Positions 26,373 to 35,458 of a stretch of DNA of 51,129 bases are shown here, piece by piece. Position 1 is the stretch's first letter, and each line of letters starts with the position of its first letter. Source of the stretch: Bacteroidota bacterium (GTDB lineage: Bacteria; Bacteroidota; Bacteroidia; Chitinophagales; UBA2359); NCBI GenBank assembly GCA_020631155.1, contig JAHDHV010000006.1, positions 1-51,129 on the forward strand. Direction: 5' to 3'. The notes beneath the pieces were generated by a model. The model saw only the letters and a program-made list of their open reading frames with translations. It did not search any database and had not been told where the DNA came from. The position numbers and the translations under genes were made by a program.

Positions 26373-26613
26373 AATTACGAATTACGAATTACTCGTTCCG
26401 AATTACGAATTACGAATTACGAATTACGAATTACGAATTATGAATTACGAATTATGAATTACGAATTACGAACTATGAATTACGAATTATGAATTACGAA
26501 TTACGAATTATGAATTACGAATTACGAATTACGAATTATGAATTACGAACTATGAATTATGAATTACGAATTATGAATTATGAATTACGAACTATGAATT
26601 ACGAACTATGAAT
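26373..26613. repeat. Heptamer satellite (TTACGAA)n
   Basis: About 240 bp of head-to-tail 7-bp units TTACGAA with TTATGAA and CTATGAA variants. It ends exactly where family B copy 8 begins (GGTATGTTTCA at 26614). Short runs of the same unit occur at 10371, 12860, 20440, 43740 and 47613. Units are too short, and lack spacers, for a CRISPR. Confidence 0.92.
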
Positions 26614-27083
26614 GGTATGTTTCAAATACAGTGTTTTTCTACCTAACAGTTTGTGGCTACTTTGACAGTTCGTAGATTCGTTTTTTGGCTTTTAAGTTTC
26701 TTTTTGAATGAGTTCTGTAAAGACAGCAGCTATTCCCAAGATGAGAATTAATCTAAGGTGTTGATAACTATACTAAAACACATATAGAATATTTAATTTA
26801 TTAAAATGTACTATTGATAATCAATGAGTTACATACATTACACTATTCATTATTATCGATATAACTCCTTGACTATCAGTGCATTAAGTCCATCTTGGGA
26901 ATTGCTGTAAAGACAGCTTTAGCCGTCATAATACTATAAAAATCAAAAGCTTATATCAATTAGGGAAATTAAAAAGTGATTTATTTTAATACTCTCTGAT
27001 CGCTAATAGCTAAAAATCCAAAAGTCTAAAAAGCTAAATATCAATTTTAGAGGCAAAATATTAGGAAAGGAATGAAACATACC
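26614..27083 (+). repeat. Family B element, copy 8 (complete, 470 bp)
   Basis: Begins GGTATGTTTCAAATACAG and ends AATGAAACATACC. Contains CAGTTTGTGGCTACTTTGAC, the hairpin region GACAGCTTTAGCCGTCAT (26910-26927) and the CTAAAAATCCAAAAGTCTAA block. It is longer than the others because TGAATGAGTTCTGTAAAGACAG-like sequence occurs twice (26706 and 26903). Confidence 0.85.
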
Positions 27084-27264
27084 TTATGAATTACGAATCT
27101 ACGATCTGTAAAAAGTGAATAAGATACTTTTTGAAGTGTATAAATTTGAGAAGCAAAGTTGAAATTGCTAATGAGCCTATTTCTACTATTTGATGTCAAT
27201 GGAGATAAACTTTTAGACTATGCAAAAATAGGTAATTGCTATAATTTCCAAACCGACAAGCACA

Positions 27265-27966
27265 CTAAACCTCCACAATTTCATTGGTAATGCTATGCAG
27301 CCATTCTGTCAATACTTTGCCAACTTCTTTGGGGTGGGTGAGAAGGTTAAAATGATCGCCGGGGGTTTCGGTATAGGGTTCTAGTGGGGGAAGTACAATT
27401 TTATCTATTTTAGAATGGATGCGTAGTGAAGGCGGTTTGTTGTGAGCCAATGCAGGGGCGTAGGCGAGTTGCGATAATTTGAGGAGGTCGTCAGTGGTAT
27501 AGTAATTCATAAAATTATCCAGTACCGCTTCAAAGGCAGGCAATGATTGAGGGCGTTGTTGGCGGCGTTTGAGCAGGTATTGATGGGCGCGACTCCATTT
27601 TAAGCCACCCAAAGTAATAAAAACATCAGAAACAAGTTTGATAGGAGCCAAGCGTACTATGCGGCTAACATCGGTAAAAGAACCAATAAGGCAAACCTCA
27701 CAACGCACAATTTGACTGATATTATAGGCAATAAAGCCGCCCATCGAATGACCGATTAAAATATCTTTGGTGGTAATACGGTGCTGAACAATCAATTGAT
27801 TGACAAAATCCCTTAAATTAAATTTTGAATTGGTAAATCGTGCTGTAATTGCCCGATAGTCTATATGTTCAACCGTATAGTCCGCTAAAAAAGGTTCTAT
27901 TTCGCTGAAAGACAAGGCATTACAGCCATAACCGGGGAGTAACAAAATTCTTTTTTTAGAAAGCAT
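27265..27966 (-). CDS. Alpha/beta hydrolase
   Basis: A 233-residue cytoplasmic alpha/beta-hydrolase-fold enzyme with no signal peptide. LLLPGYGCNALSF forms the oxyanion-hole region, S74 in GHSMGG is the nucleophile, D in RIHSKIDKIVLPP is the acid and H in GDHFNLLTHP is the base. This makes a full catalytic triad in canonical order. Substrate unknown (esterase, thioesterase or lipase-like). It lies 67 bp upstream (in transcription) of the L,D-transpeptidase gene, separated by a 36-bp perfect palindrome, so co-transcription is uncertain. Confidence 0.9.
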   Translation of the reverse strand: MLSKKRILLLPGYGCNALSFSEIEPFLADYTVEHIDYRAITARFTNSKFNLRDFVNQLIVQHRITTKDILIGHSMGGFIAYNISQIVRCEVCLIGSFTDVSRIVRLAPIKLVSDVFITLGGLKWSRAHQYLLKRRQQRPQSLPAFEAVLDNFMNYYTTDDLLKLSQLAYAPALAHNKPPSLRIHSKIDKIVLPPLEPYTETPGDHFNLLTHPKEVGKVLTEWLHSITNEIVEV

Positions 27967-27983
27967 AATAGAATTTAGTATAT

Positions 27984-28019
27984 TTTTGTAGAGACGTAAA
28001 ATTTTACGTCTCTACAAAA
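27984..28019. terminator. Perfect 36-bp palindrome, likely terminator
   Basis: TTTTGTAGAGACGTAAAA followed by its exact reverse complement. It is between two minus-strand genes (L,D-transpeptidase upstream, hydrolase downstream). The stem with U-run can stop transcription in both directions. The core GAGACG..CGTCTC is a relative of the hairpins in element C. Confidence 0.7.
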
Positions 28020-28033
28020 TTAATTATTTTATT

Positions 28034-29116
28034 CTAAACAATCGGCGTTTCAGGCATCCAAGAAGGATTTAACCAAGTTTTTTCTTTGTATACACGCACC
28101 TTTGTTTTTCGGTCAATGGCTTCAAACAAAGTTTTGGCATCATCGTGTTTGAGGCGCACACAACCATGAGAACGAGGGGTGCCGTCTACCACTAAGCCCC
28201 ATTTTACGCGATCATACAATTCTTCCTCTGGCTCGCAATAAGTTTCTGCTCCCTCGTCACAAAGCGTTTTGCGAAGCGGATTAGCAAGGTTAGAGTGAAA
28301 ACCAATGCCTCTATCCAATTTAAATAAAGCAAAATATAATAAACCCCAACGCCCCAATTTCAACAACGGATCAGCTCGCTTAGTAATTGGGTAAAGAGTA
28401 TCACCGATCAGTTCTTCGGTCACTTCACCTGCTGACGCTTCAAAGACCAAATCTTGTTTATTTTCATCTTCCCAAAATAGTTTTACCTGTTGCGGTATGG
28501 TCAAATTGACATGCACCTCAACCCCAGTTTTGGGCGGCGGCGGTACTCCGGGAGTTCCTGTGCCATCATCTACCACACGTAGCAGCACGCGGTAGCCACG
28601 TCTCCACCAGCTACCATAGGGGCGAAATTGCTGAATTTGGCAAGTGCCGTCTTCACATACTCCTTGTCTAGCCAAACGTTCTAAGCGGTTTTCTGCTTCT
28701 CGGCGAGTGCGATACCACAAATTACCATTGCGTTCAGGAATCCACTTGTACTTTACAGGCGGCGGCGGTGGTATTGGTTCGTCTGCATCCGTTGAATCGG
28801 TGGGCGTATCGGTATCCGTTGAATCGCTAGGCATATTGCTATCTGGGATAGGCGGCGGAGCAACTGTTGTGGAATCGGTGAGGGTGCTGTATACATCAAT
28901 AAAACCAAATTCCGCAGGCTTTTGTCGAGTGATTTCAGCTTTCAAGTCGTTCAGATTAACAGGTGGAAGGTCTTCATCTGTATTACCTGTTACGCTTGTC
29001 ATTACCTCATCAAATATTGACTTTAGTTTATCGGCAAAAGTGCCTTCCAGTAGTGCCTTGCCATCTGTTTCCAATCCTTCAGGATGAACTGCATTAGGCT
29101 CAGGATGATTACTCAT
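28034..29116 (-). CDS. L,D-transpeptidase (YkuD fold) with proline-rich linker
   Basis: A 360-residue protein carrying the YkuD catalytic signature SHGCVRLKHDDA (nucleophile C319, with H317). The frame FHSNLANPLRKTLCDEGAETYC precedes it. Residues about 90-125 are an Asp/Thr/Ser/Pro-rich linker, and a tract with KYKWIPERNGNLWYRTRREAENRLERLARQG may be a small alpha/beta module resembling SPOR domains. No signal peptide is visible at MSNHPEPNAVH, which is unusual for a cell-wall enzyme that cross-links or anchors to peptidoglycan. An upstream start was not found. Cytoplasmic activity or a non-classical route is possible. Confidence 0.85.
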   Translation of the reverse strand: MSNHPEPNAVHPEGLETDGKALLEGTFADKLKSIFDEVMTSVTGNTDEDLPPVNLNDLKAEITRQKPAEFGFIDVYSTLTDSTTVAPPPIPDSNMPSDSTDTDTPTDSTDADEPIPPPPPVKYKWIPERNGNLWYRTRREAENRLERLARQGVCEDGTCQIQQFRPYGSWWRRGYRVLLRVVDDGTGTPGVPPPPKTGVEVHVNLTIPQQVKLFWEDENKQDLVFEASAGEVTEELIGDTLYPITKRADPLLKLGRWGLLYFALFKLDRGIGFHSNLANPLRKTLCDEGAETYCEPEEELYDRVKWGLVVDGTPRSHGCVRLKHDDAKTLFEAIDRKTKVRVYKEKTWLNPSWMPETPIV

Positions 29117-29478
29117 AGTAGTTAGTAATTTTTTAGTTATTAATAAATAATTGCTGTAATGTGGTGTAAGTCAGTTGGCAAGGTGTAATGATTTTGTAAA
29201 TTTAGAGAAAATGGGTGCCGTTTACAAATAAAATGTCAGAAAAATGTCTTATTTTGTTTTTTTTACTTTGTTATTTTGCTAAAATAAATCTTTAGTTGTA
29301 GATTATCAATGGTTAAGCAGCTACAAACTGTTAGTTTAGAAATTAGAGGATTTAAAAGGTATATTTTGATTTTTACTTAGTTATTGTGTTTTCTTATAAA
29401 TAACTATTTTCAATTCTTTTTTTGTATTTGAAACCAAACATATTGAGCATATTTTCTAAACAACTGATTTTTATGTTT
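29117..29478. other. AT-rich spacer upstream of divergent genes
   Basis: Spacer between the L,D-transpeptidase (-) and the family A element at 29479. Very AT-rich, without a visible element or a full promoter; nothing further can be supported. Confidence 0.45.
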
Positions 29479-29583
29479 TAAGTAGGTAGACAAAATTAAA
29501 CAATCATTGGATTTGTTATAAAGCATTGAAAGTAAAAGAATTATCTCACGTCTCCTATCTTAAATCTTATGTCTAAGTCCTTA
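29479..29583. mobile_element. Family A MITE-like element, copy 6 (105 bp)
   Basis: TAAGTAGGTAGACAAAATTA at the left; TCTTATGTCTAAGTCCTTA at the right, with AATTATCTCACGTCTCC inside. The ends form a clear inverted repeat (TAAGTAGGTAGACA against TAAGGACTTAGACA) and are bounded by TA. Confidence 0.85.
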
Positions 29584-29769
29584 ATATTTTTGAAGTTTGG
29601 AATGTTATAAAGTTACAAGGTTTTAAGGTTTTTATTTTTTTAATAAATTTTAATCTTAACGTCTACTTACTTCTTAGTTAGCGACATACGGAAATCAATT
29701 AAATTATTGCTATTTTAATCAATAAAATAAAAGGTGAAAAGCCAATTTAGCTCCAAACTCTAAAATATT

Positions 29770-29835
29770 TCATTCCTATCAGCTAAAAGTCTAAAAATCC
29801 AAAGGTCTAAAAATCTTAACAGCCAATTATATAGA
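29770..29835 (+). repeat. Family B fragment, copy 9
   Basis: Only the distal block TATCAGCTAAAAGTCTAAAA and AATCCAAAGGTCTAAAAATC is recognisable; neither terminus is present. Part of the spacer before the macroglobulin gene. Confidence 0.5.
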
Positions 29836-29890
29836 CTGTTAAATGAAAAAATAAGTAACTGAATTTCTACTGCCTTGCTGGATTTGTGTT

Positions 29891-29898
29891 TATATTTG
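29891..29898 (+). promoter_or_regulatory. -7 box upstream of the macroglobulin gene
   Basis: TATATTTG fits TANNTTTG, 30 bp before the ATG. A matching -33 box at 19-20 bp was not found, so this is a half site only. Confidence 0.4.
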
Positions 29899-29927
29899 TA
29901 TAAAAAGATACCCATAATAACAATACG

Positions 29928-32900
29928 ATGAAGAGCCTTAGTATAATAAAAATTATATTCATTACGCTTATTTACAGTTTATTATCTTTTCAAATGCTTT
30001 TTGCTACTCCGAGTTTTCAATTGAGTTGTACTCGTAGTTTTAGCGAATACGAAGAGGTAAAAGTGATTTATGAAAAATGGCATAATAGGCAAGCAGACTA
30101 TCAAAGTCAGCTGCGGAGTTTGCAATTGGCTTTATATAAAGTTGAAGATATTCAAAACTTTTTCAATCAAACGATTTTTCGGCAAGCTCAATTAAAACAA
30201 GTGCCTGATAGCTTACTACAACGCCTGCCCTTGATCCGATCTTGGAGTTATAAACTCAATAAAGCTGGACAAAATATATCACTAGGAAGGCTTCCATCAG
30301 GAGTTTATGTATTAGAAACAATTGACAATGGTTATGCTGCTCAAGTTCCCATTATTGTATCCAATTACAATATGATGGTGAAATCGCTAGGAGAGGAGTT
30401 ATTAGCTTTTATGGTGGATAAAAATACAGGGCAAGCCATCAAGGATTTTCAATGTTATGCCTATTTAGGAAACAATCAAGGGCAGGACATCATTTTATCT
30501 CCTAACAAACAACTGGATGGATTGGCTTATTTTTATAAGGATGTAACATTAGCTAACGGCATCCGAAATTTTCCTGTTATTGCCTTTAAAGATAATCAAA
30601 TTGCTGTTTCTCGCTCTTATTTTGAATTTCAAAGAGCAAAGAAAGTACCACAAGCCCACCTAATCATACAATCACCAGCCGCTCGCCCTGAAAGTTGGCT
30701 GCGTTTTAAGGGGATTTACCGACAATTGGGCGCACATGGATATACCGTTCCTGTTCAGCAAGTTACCTATTGGATGTCTAATGCAAAAGGGGAACAAATG
30801 TTTAAAAAAACAGTGGATTTAGATGCCAATGGCACTTTTACAGATAGCTTATTTATTGAAAAAGATGCTGTTTTGGGCAACTATACTTTATCAGACCAGT
30901 GGGGGAATCAGGAAATTACTCAAGTACAAGCCTATAAAAAGCCAGAATATGAGGTAAACATTGTTTTGGATAAGGAACAATACACCAAAGGCGAGCTTAT
31001 CAATGTGAATGTTCAGGCGAGTTATTTTTTTGGTGCTACGGTCAAAAAAGGCACGGTTAATTACAAGGTGATGCGTGGGCGTTTTTATACTCCTTGGTAT
31101 CACAATAACCCTTATTCTAATTGGTATAATAAAGTTTATGCAGCTCCTTATTCCATTAATAATAAGCTTGTTCATCAAGGCACACAACAGCTAGATGTCA
31201 ATGGTAATACTACTTTCAGCGTACCAACAGAATATATCAATCAAAGCTCTAATACAACTACAGTTGCTTATGGTTACAACCACAGTTACAATTACAACGA
31301 AAATTACACTTATACCATTTTTGCCGAAGTAATGGATGAAAGCAGACGCACTGTAAGTAGTTCCATTAATACAATTGTAGCTGAAACAGATTTTAATTTA
31401 TCCGCTATAAGCGAAAAAGACTACTATGGGGAAGGGGAAAAAATTAAGGTGATCATTTCCACAACCGATTTTAAAAAGCGCGGAGTACAAGGGCGGTTTA
31501 TCGCTAAATTATATCGCCAAGCAGGTTTGTACTCAGGGCCAAGGCAGGGGCGAACTAGAGGAAGGGGAACTGCAACAGTTTTACAAGAAATAAGTGGACA
31601 AACGGATGCAGAAACAGGATTGGCGCATATTCAATTGTCCCCTGAGCAGTCGGGGCATTATCGCATCGAAATTACAGGAGTGGATTCAGGAGGGCGAAAA
31701 ACGACCAATAGTTGCTATACTTATGTGTTAAAATTAGAAGAAGAACCTGTTTGGTGGCAAAAAAATGGGAGAGGAGTTCATATTTTTACGGATAGGCGAG
31801 TGTATGAAGCAGGTGATACGGTCTATGCACGAATGTATATTCCCAATGTTGCAGTTGATGCTTTGATTTCCCTCAATGATCATCGCTTTTTAGAGTATTG
31901 GCTCCATCGTTTTGAAGGTAATGCTCAACATATGAGCTATCAAGAGTTTTATTTTGTTTTGAAAAATAATTTGTTTGGCAAAGTGAATTTAGGAATTGAT
32001 TATTTGTATAAAGAACGGCAATATAGTCAAAGCAAAGATATTATAGTAATTCCCAAACAGCAATACTTGAAGGTGCAATTGAGTTTTGATGCCCAAGATT
32101 ATCGCCCTCGAAATAAAGCCCTAGGCACGCTACAGGTAACTGATGAAATAGGTCAGCCCATTCCTAATGCCAATGTAACTTTGAGTACCATTGACGAAAG
32201 CATTTATACACTCTACCCCAACACATCAAGAAGTATTCACAATGCTTTTTATCATGATCGCTTTTCTGTACAAGCTCGAAGTTCTAAGAATAATTTTAAT
32301 AGCAATATGAGAGGCGAGCCTTTGGAAAAAGCGCGTTTTGGTTGGCGAAAGGAGAAAATGGGCAATTTTGAACGCAATATGTATTTGCCAAAAAATAAAA
32401 ATTATCGCCTGAATTGTTCCGAAAAAAATTGGCCATCGCACACTACTGTTGTTTATGGTTACATAATTAATGATGAAACGGGTGAACCGATTCCTAATGC
32501 TGAAATTCAGGTGGGCAATAATACCTATTATGCAGATGCAACAGGGTATTATTTTTTGAAAAATTTTGTGGTAAATTATGCGAGTTTAAAATTTTCTAAT
32601 AATAAAAAATCAACTTTTATAAAAAATATAGAAATTCCTGAAAATGAATGTGATGTAAGTTTAAGTGTGGCCATTTCTCCGAAAAAAGAAGAAGTGATTG
32701 ACTTAAATCCAAATGCACAGGCACAGGTTTTAGATTATTTTAAGGCATTGGAGGTGTCAGTAGAAAATTACGAACAATATTTGGAAGGGAATACAAGTCC
32801 ACACAATAGCGCACTGGCTTATAAAGAAATGAAAAAAGAAATTGCGCCAGAAGAAATGATAATGATAGCAGAAAATGAGCGAATGAAGGATAAAGAATCT

Positions 32901-35366
32901 AAGGATGCCATTGAAATGCCTATATCATCTTATGGAAGTTATGCATCAGCAACAACTAGCAGTGCAAGCTATTCATCTCGTTCGTCAACGACTGCTGCGC
33001 CTAGTTATGGTAATCGCCAAGTGTATGTCCCACCGCCGCCATCAGCATATCAATCAAATTCATCGGCTTATCGTTCACAAAATCAATCTCCTTATAATGC
33101 AGGCTCATCAGCTTATCGCTTACGAAATAGGAAACTAACAGCAACGCCCACTATTCGCTCCGATTTTAAGGATGCCATTTGCTGGAAACCTACTATTACT
33201 ACTGATGCCAACGGTCAAGCTATAGTAACGATACAATTACCTGACGATTTGACGACTTGGCGAACAACTGCCACTGTTATTACTCCTGATACCAAAGTTG
33301 GAGAAGCAGTTGCAAAAATTGTGGTTAAAAAAGGGCTGTTGGTACGTATGGAAACACCGCGTTTTATGCGTCTAGGTGATCAACTATTCATTACAACCAA
33401 TATTCACAATGCTTTTTCTCAGCCAAAAGAAGTACAAGTTTCTTTAGAATCCAATGGCTTGAATATTGAAGGGACAGCGCAAACAATTGTTGTGCCTCCT
33501 AATGGCGAACAGCGTATTGACTGGCCAATTACAACAGAATGGGCGGAGGATGTGCAGTTGACAGTCAAGGCATTAAGTGAGGGCGAGTCGGATGCGATGC
33601 AAGTTAAAGTACCTGTATTGCCGCATGGTTTACAGGTCATCGAATCACAATCGGCCTACCTTAGTAATAAAGATGAAAAAACGCTGCATTTCAACATCCG
33701 CCCCGATGTAGATAGAAACTCTATAGGTTTAGAAATCAATGCCATTCCATCGGTTACATCCGCTTTGCTCACCGCTATGGACGATTTGATTGCCTACCCT
33801 TATGGCTGTGTAGAGCAGACTATGAGCCGTTTTTTGCCGAATGTAGTGGTCGCCAATACTTTAAAAGAGTTGGGAACAGCCTATTCGGGAACTATTGCGG
33901 GGGAAGAATTAGAAAAAATGGTGGCTAAAGGCGTGGAGCGTTTAAGCAAATTACAGAAAGACAATGGCAGTTGGGGGTGGTGGAAAAATGATAAAATGGG
34001 GCATCCATTTATGACGGCTTATGTGTGTTATGGCTTATTTTTGGCGAAAGAAGCAGGTTATTTTATCCATGAAAACAGCTATAAAGCAGGGATTCGCGCC
34101 CTTCAAAAACAACTAGAAGCCAATACAACAGATGATCCAACGACTCTTGCCTATCAAGCAATGGTAGCTGCTCAATGTGGTTTGGGAAAAAAAGCTTGGA
34201 TAAATTGGAAGGAAAAAGCGGTATTAGGTCACGAGGCAACAGCCTATCAACAAGCTTTGTGGTTACAAACTGCGCTATTAGCCAAAAAAGGAAAAATTGC
34301 CAAAGCCATAGTTGAAAAATTAGAGCGTAAGGTGCAACAAAATGGGCATTTGAACTATTGGGAAACGGCAAAATTTAGGTATAATTGGCAAACCGATAGG
34401 GTGGAAACAACGGCAAATGTGGTGAAAGCTTTATCTATGTACAATAGTGAGCATCCGCAAATAGTAGGGGCAGTGGAATGGTTGTTGAGCAAGCGCAGGG
34501 GCAAAAGCTGGCGTAATACCCGACAAACAGCAATGACGATTTTAGGCTTAAAAGATCGAATTGTTTTGGAAAGCCGACCGAATGTAGAATTACAAATTTA
34601 TGCCAACAATCAATTGGTGGAGCAACGTACTGTAGTCGCGGAAAATGTCTATCAACGCAGTCCAAGCGTGGAACTAAAACCCGAAAATTATTTGGTAGAT
34701 TTGGATGTTTCCCTACAAGAGACAACCAATGTGCTGTTAAGTGTGCTTAAAGAAGGGAGTAATACCGTTAAAATCGTTCAAAAAGGCACAGGTACACATT
34801 TTGTTAATGCTCAATTAAAATATTTTTTAACCGAACAACAAGTAGCAACCCTAGATACAAGCCATTCGACTTTTGAGATTCAGCGAAGGTATTACAAGCT
34901 TAAAAAACAGGTTCAAGAAGATGGAACTGTACAATACATTAAATCCCCTGCAACCTTAAACAGCATTTATCCGGGGGATGATATTTTGGTAAAAGTGGCG
35001 ATTAAAAGCCCACAATCACAGCAGTTTGTTTTGATAGAAGACCCCATTCCAGCAGGTTGTGAGTTTATCCGTAGTAATGAGGGCTACATCATTGACGGCG
35101 AGAAGTCGTATAGAGGCAATGACACTTGGAATCAGCCGAATAAAAGTGCGTGGAGTTGGAGCAGTTGGGCAGTGCATCGGGAGTTGCGCGATGATAAGTT
35201 AGCCCTTACTGCTACCCGTTTACCCAAAGGCACTTACCGTTATTCCTACTTATTAAAAGCACAAACACCGGGTATCTACAAAGTCACCCCTACCATTGCC
35301 CAATTGATGTATTATCCCGAACAGCGCGGTTTTAGTGAGTTTGTAGAGATGGTAATTAAGGAGTAG
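29928..35366 (+). CDS. Alpha-2-macroglobulin family protein with thioester-like CVEQ and inserted regulatory-like domain
   Basis: A 1812-residue exported protein of the bacterial alpha-2-macroglobulin superfamily, which traps proteases through a thioester and conformational change. Signal peptide about residues 1-26 (SIIKIIFITLIYSLLSFQMLFA). N-terminal MG-type beta domains follow up to about 720. A CarboxypepD_reg-like insert (VVYGYIINDETGEPIPNAEIQVG, about 845-910) is followed by a Ser/Tyr/Gln/Pro-rich linker (about 1000-1070), then the A2M region TWRTTATVITPDTKVGEA. The thioester-type motif is C1294-V-E-Q in YPYGCVEQTMSRF, the site of the canonical CGEQ. C-terminal receptor-binding-like domain ends DPIPAGCEFIRSN. 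Bacterial A2Ms are often paired with PBP1C; none is seen here. Function inferred from family. Confidence 0.9.
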   Translation: MKSLSIIKIIFITLIYSLLSFQMLFATPSFQLSCTRSFSEYEEVKVIYEKWHNRQADYQSQLRSLQLALYKVEDIQNFFNQTIFRQAQLKQVPDSLLQRLPLIRSWSYKLNKAGQNISLGRLPSGVYVLETIDNGYAAQVPIIVSNYNMMVKSLGEELLAFMVDKNTGQAIKDFQCYAYLGNNQGQDIILSPNKQLDGLAYFYKDVTLANGIRNFPVIAFKDNQIAVSRSYFEFQRAKKVPQAHLIIQSPAARPESWLRFKGIYRQLGAHGYTVPVQQVTYWMSNAKGEQMFKKTVDLDANGTFTDSLFIEKDAVLGNYTLSDQWGNQEITQVQAYKKPEYEVNIVLDKEQYTKGELINVNVQASYFFGATVKKGTVNYKVMRGRFYTPWYHNNPYSNWYNKVYAAPYSINNKLVHQGTQQLDVNGNTTFSVPTEYINQSSNTTTVAYGYNHSYNYNENYTYTIFAEVMDESRRTVSSSINTIVAETDFNLSAISEKDYYGEGEKIKVIISTTDFKKRGVQGRFIAKLYRQAGLYSGPRQGRTRGRGTATVLQEISGQTDAETGLAHIQLSPEQSGHYRIEITGVDSGGRKTTNSCYTYVLKLEEEPVWWQKNGRGVHIFTDRRVYEAGDTVYARMYIPNVAVDALISLNDHRFLEYWLHRFEGNAQHMSYQEFYFVLKNNLFGKVNLGIDYLYKERQYSQSKDIIVIPKQQYLKVQLSFDAQDYRPRNKALGTLQVTDEIGQPIPNANVTLSTIDESIYTLYPNTSRSIHNAFYHDRFSVQARSSKNNFNSNMRGEPLEKARFGWRKEKMGNFERNMYLPKNKNYRLNCSEKNWPSHTTVVYGYIINDETGEPIPNAEIQVGNNTYYADATGYYFLKNFVVNYASLKFSNNKKSTFIKNIEIPENECDVSLSVAISPKKEEVIDLNPNAQAQVLDYFKALEVSVENYEQYLEGNTSPHNSALAYKEMKKEIAPEEMIMIAENERMKDKESKDAIEMPISSYGSYASATTSSASYSSRSSTTAAPSYGNRQVYVPPPPSAYQSNSSAYRSQNQSPYNAGSSAYRLRNRKLTATPTIRSDFKDAICWKPTITTDANGQAIVTIQLPDDLTTWRTTATVITPDTKVGEAVAKIVVKKGLLVRMETPRFMRLGDQLFITTNIHNAFSQPKEVQVSLESNGLNIEGTAQTIVVPPNGEQRIDWPITTEWAEDVQLTVKALSEGESDAMQVKVPVLPHGLQVIESQSAYLSNKDEKTLHFNIRPDVDRNSIGLEINAIPSVTSALLTAMDDLIAYPYGCVEQTMSRFLPNVVVANTLKELGTAYSGTIAGEELEKMVAKGVERLSKLQKDNGSWGWWKNDKMGHPFMTAYVCYGLFLAKEAGYFIHENSYKAGIRALQKQLEANTTDDPTTLAYQAMVAAQCGLGKKAWINWKEKAVLGHEATAYQQALWLQTALLAKKGKIAKAIVEKLERKVQQNGHLNYWETAKFRYNWQTDRVETTANVVKALSMYNSEHPQIVGAVEWLLSKRRGKSWRNTRQTAMTILGLKDRIVLESRPNVELQIYANNQLVEQRTVVAENVYQRSPSVELKPENYLVDLDVSLQETTNVLLSVLKEGSNTVKIVQKGTGTHFVNAQLKYFLTEQQVATLDTSHSTFEIQRRYYKLKKQVQEDGTVQYIKSPATLNSIYPGDDILVKVAIKSPQSQQFVLIEDPIPAGCEFIRSNEGYIIDGEKSYRGNDTWNQPNKSAWSWSSWAVHRELRDDKLALTATRLPKGTYRYSYLLKAQTPGIYKVTPTIAQLMYYPEQRGFSEFVEMVIKE

Positions 35367-35458
35367 GGGGGGGATTATGAATTATGAATTACTCGCTCCG
35401 AATTTTTTTAGAAAATGGTGTGTAAGCTAGTTGAAAAGTCTACTAAAACCTTCATGAA

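Noticed and set aside
26373-26613. CRISPR-like array
   Set aside because: Units are 7 bp, contiguous, with no spacers and no Cas genes in the window.
27984-28019. Operator or recombination site at the perfect palindrome
   Set aside because: Location between two minus-strand genes with T-runs at both ends is better explained as a terminator; no regulator is adjacent.
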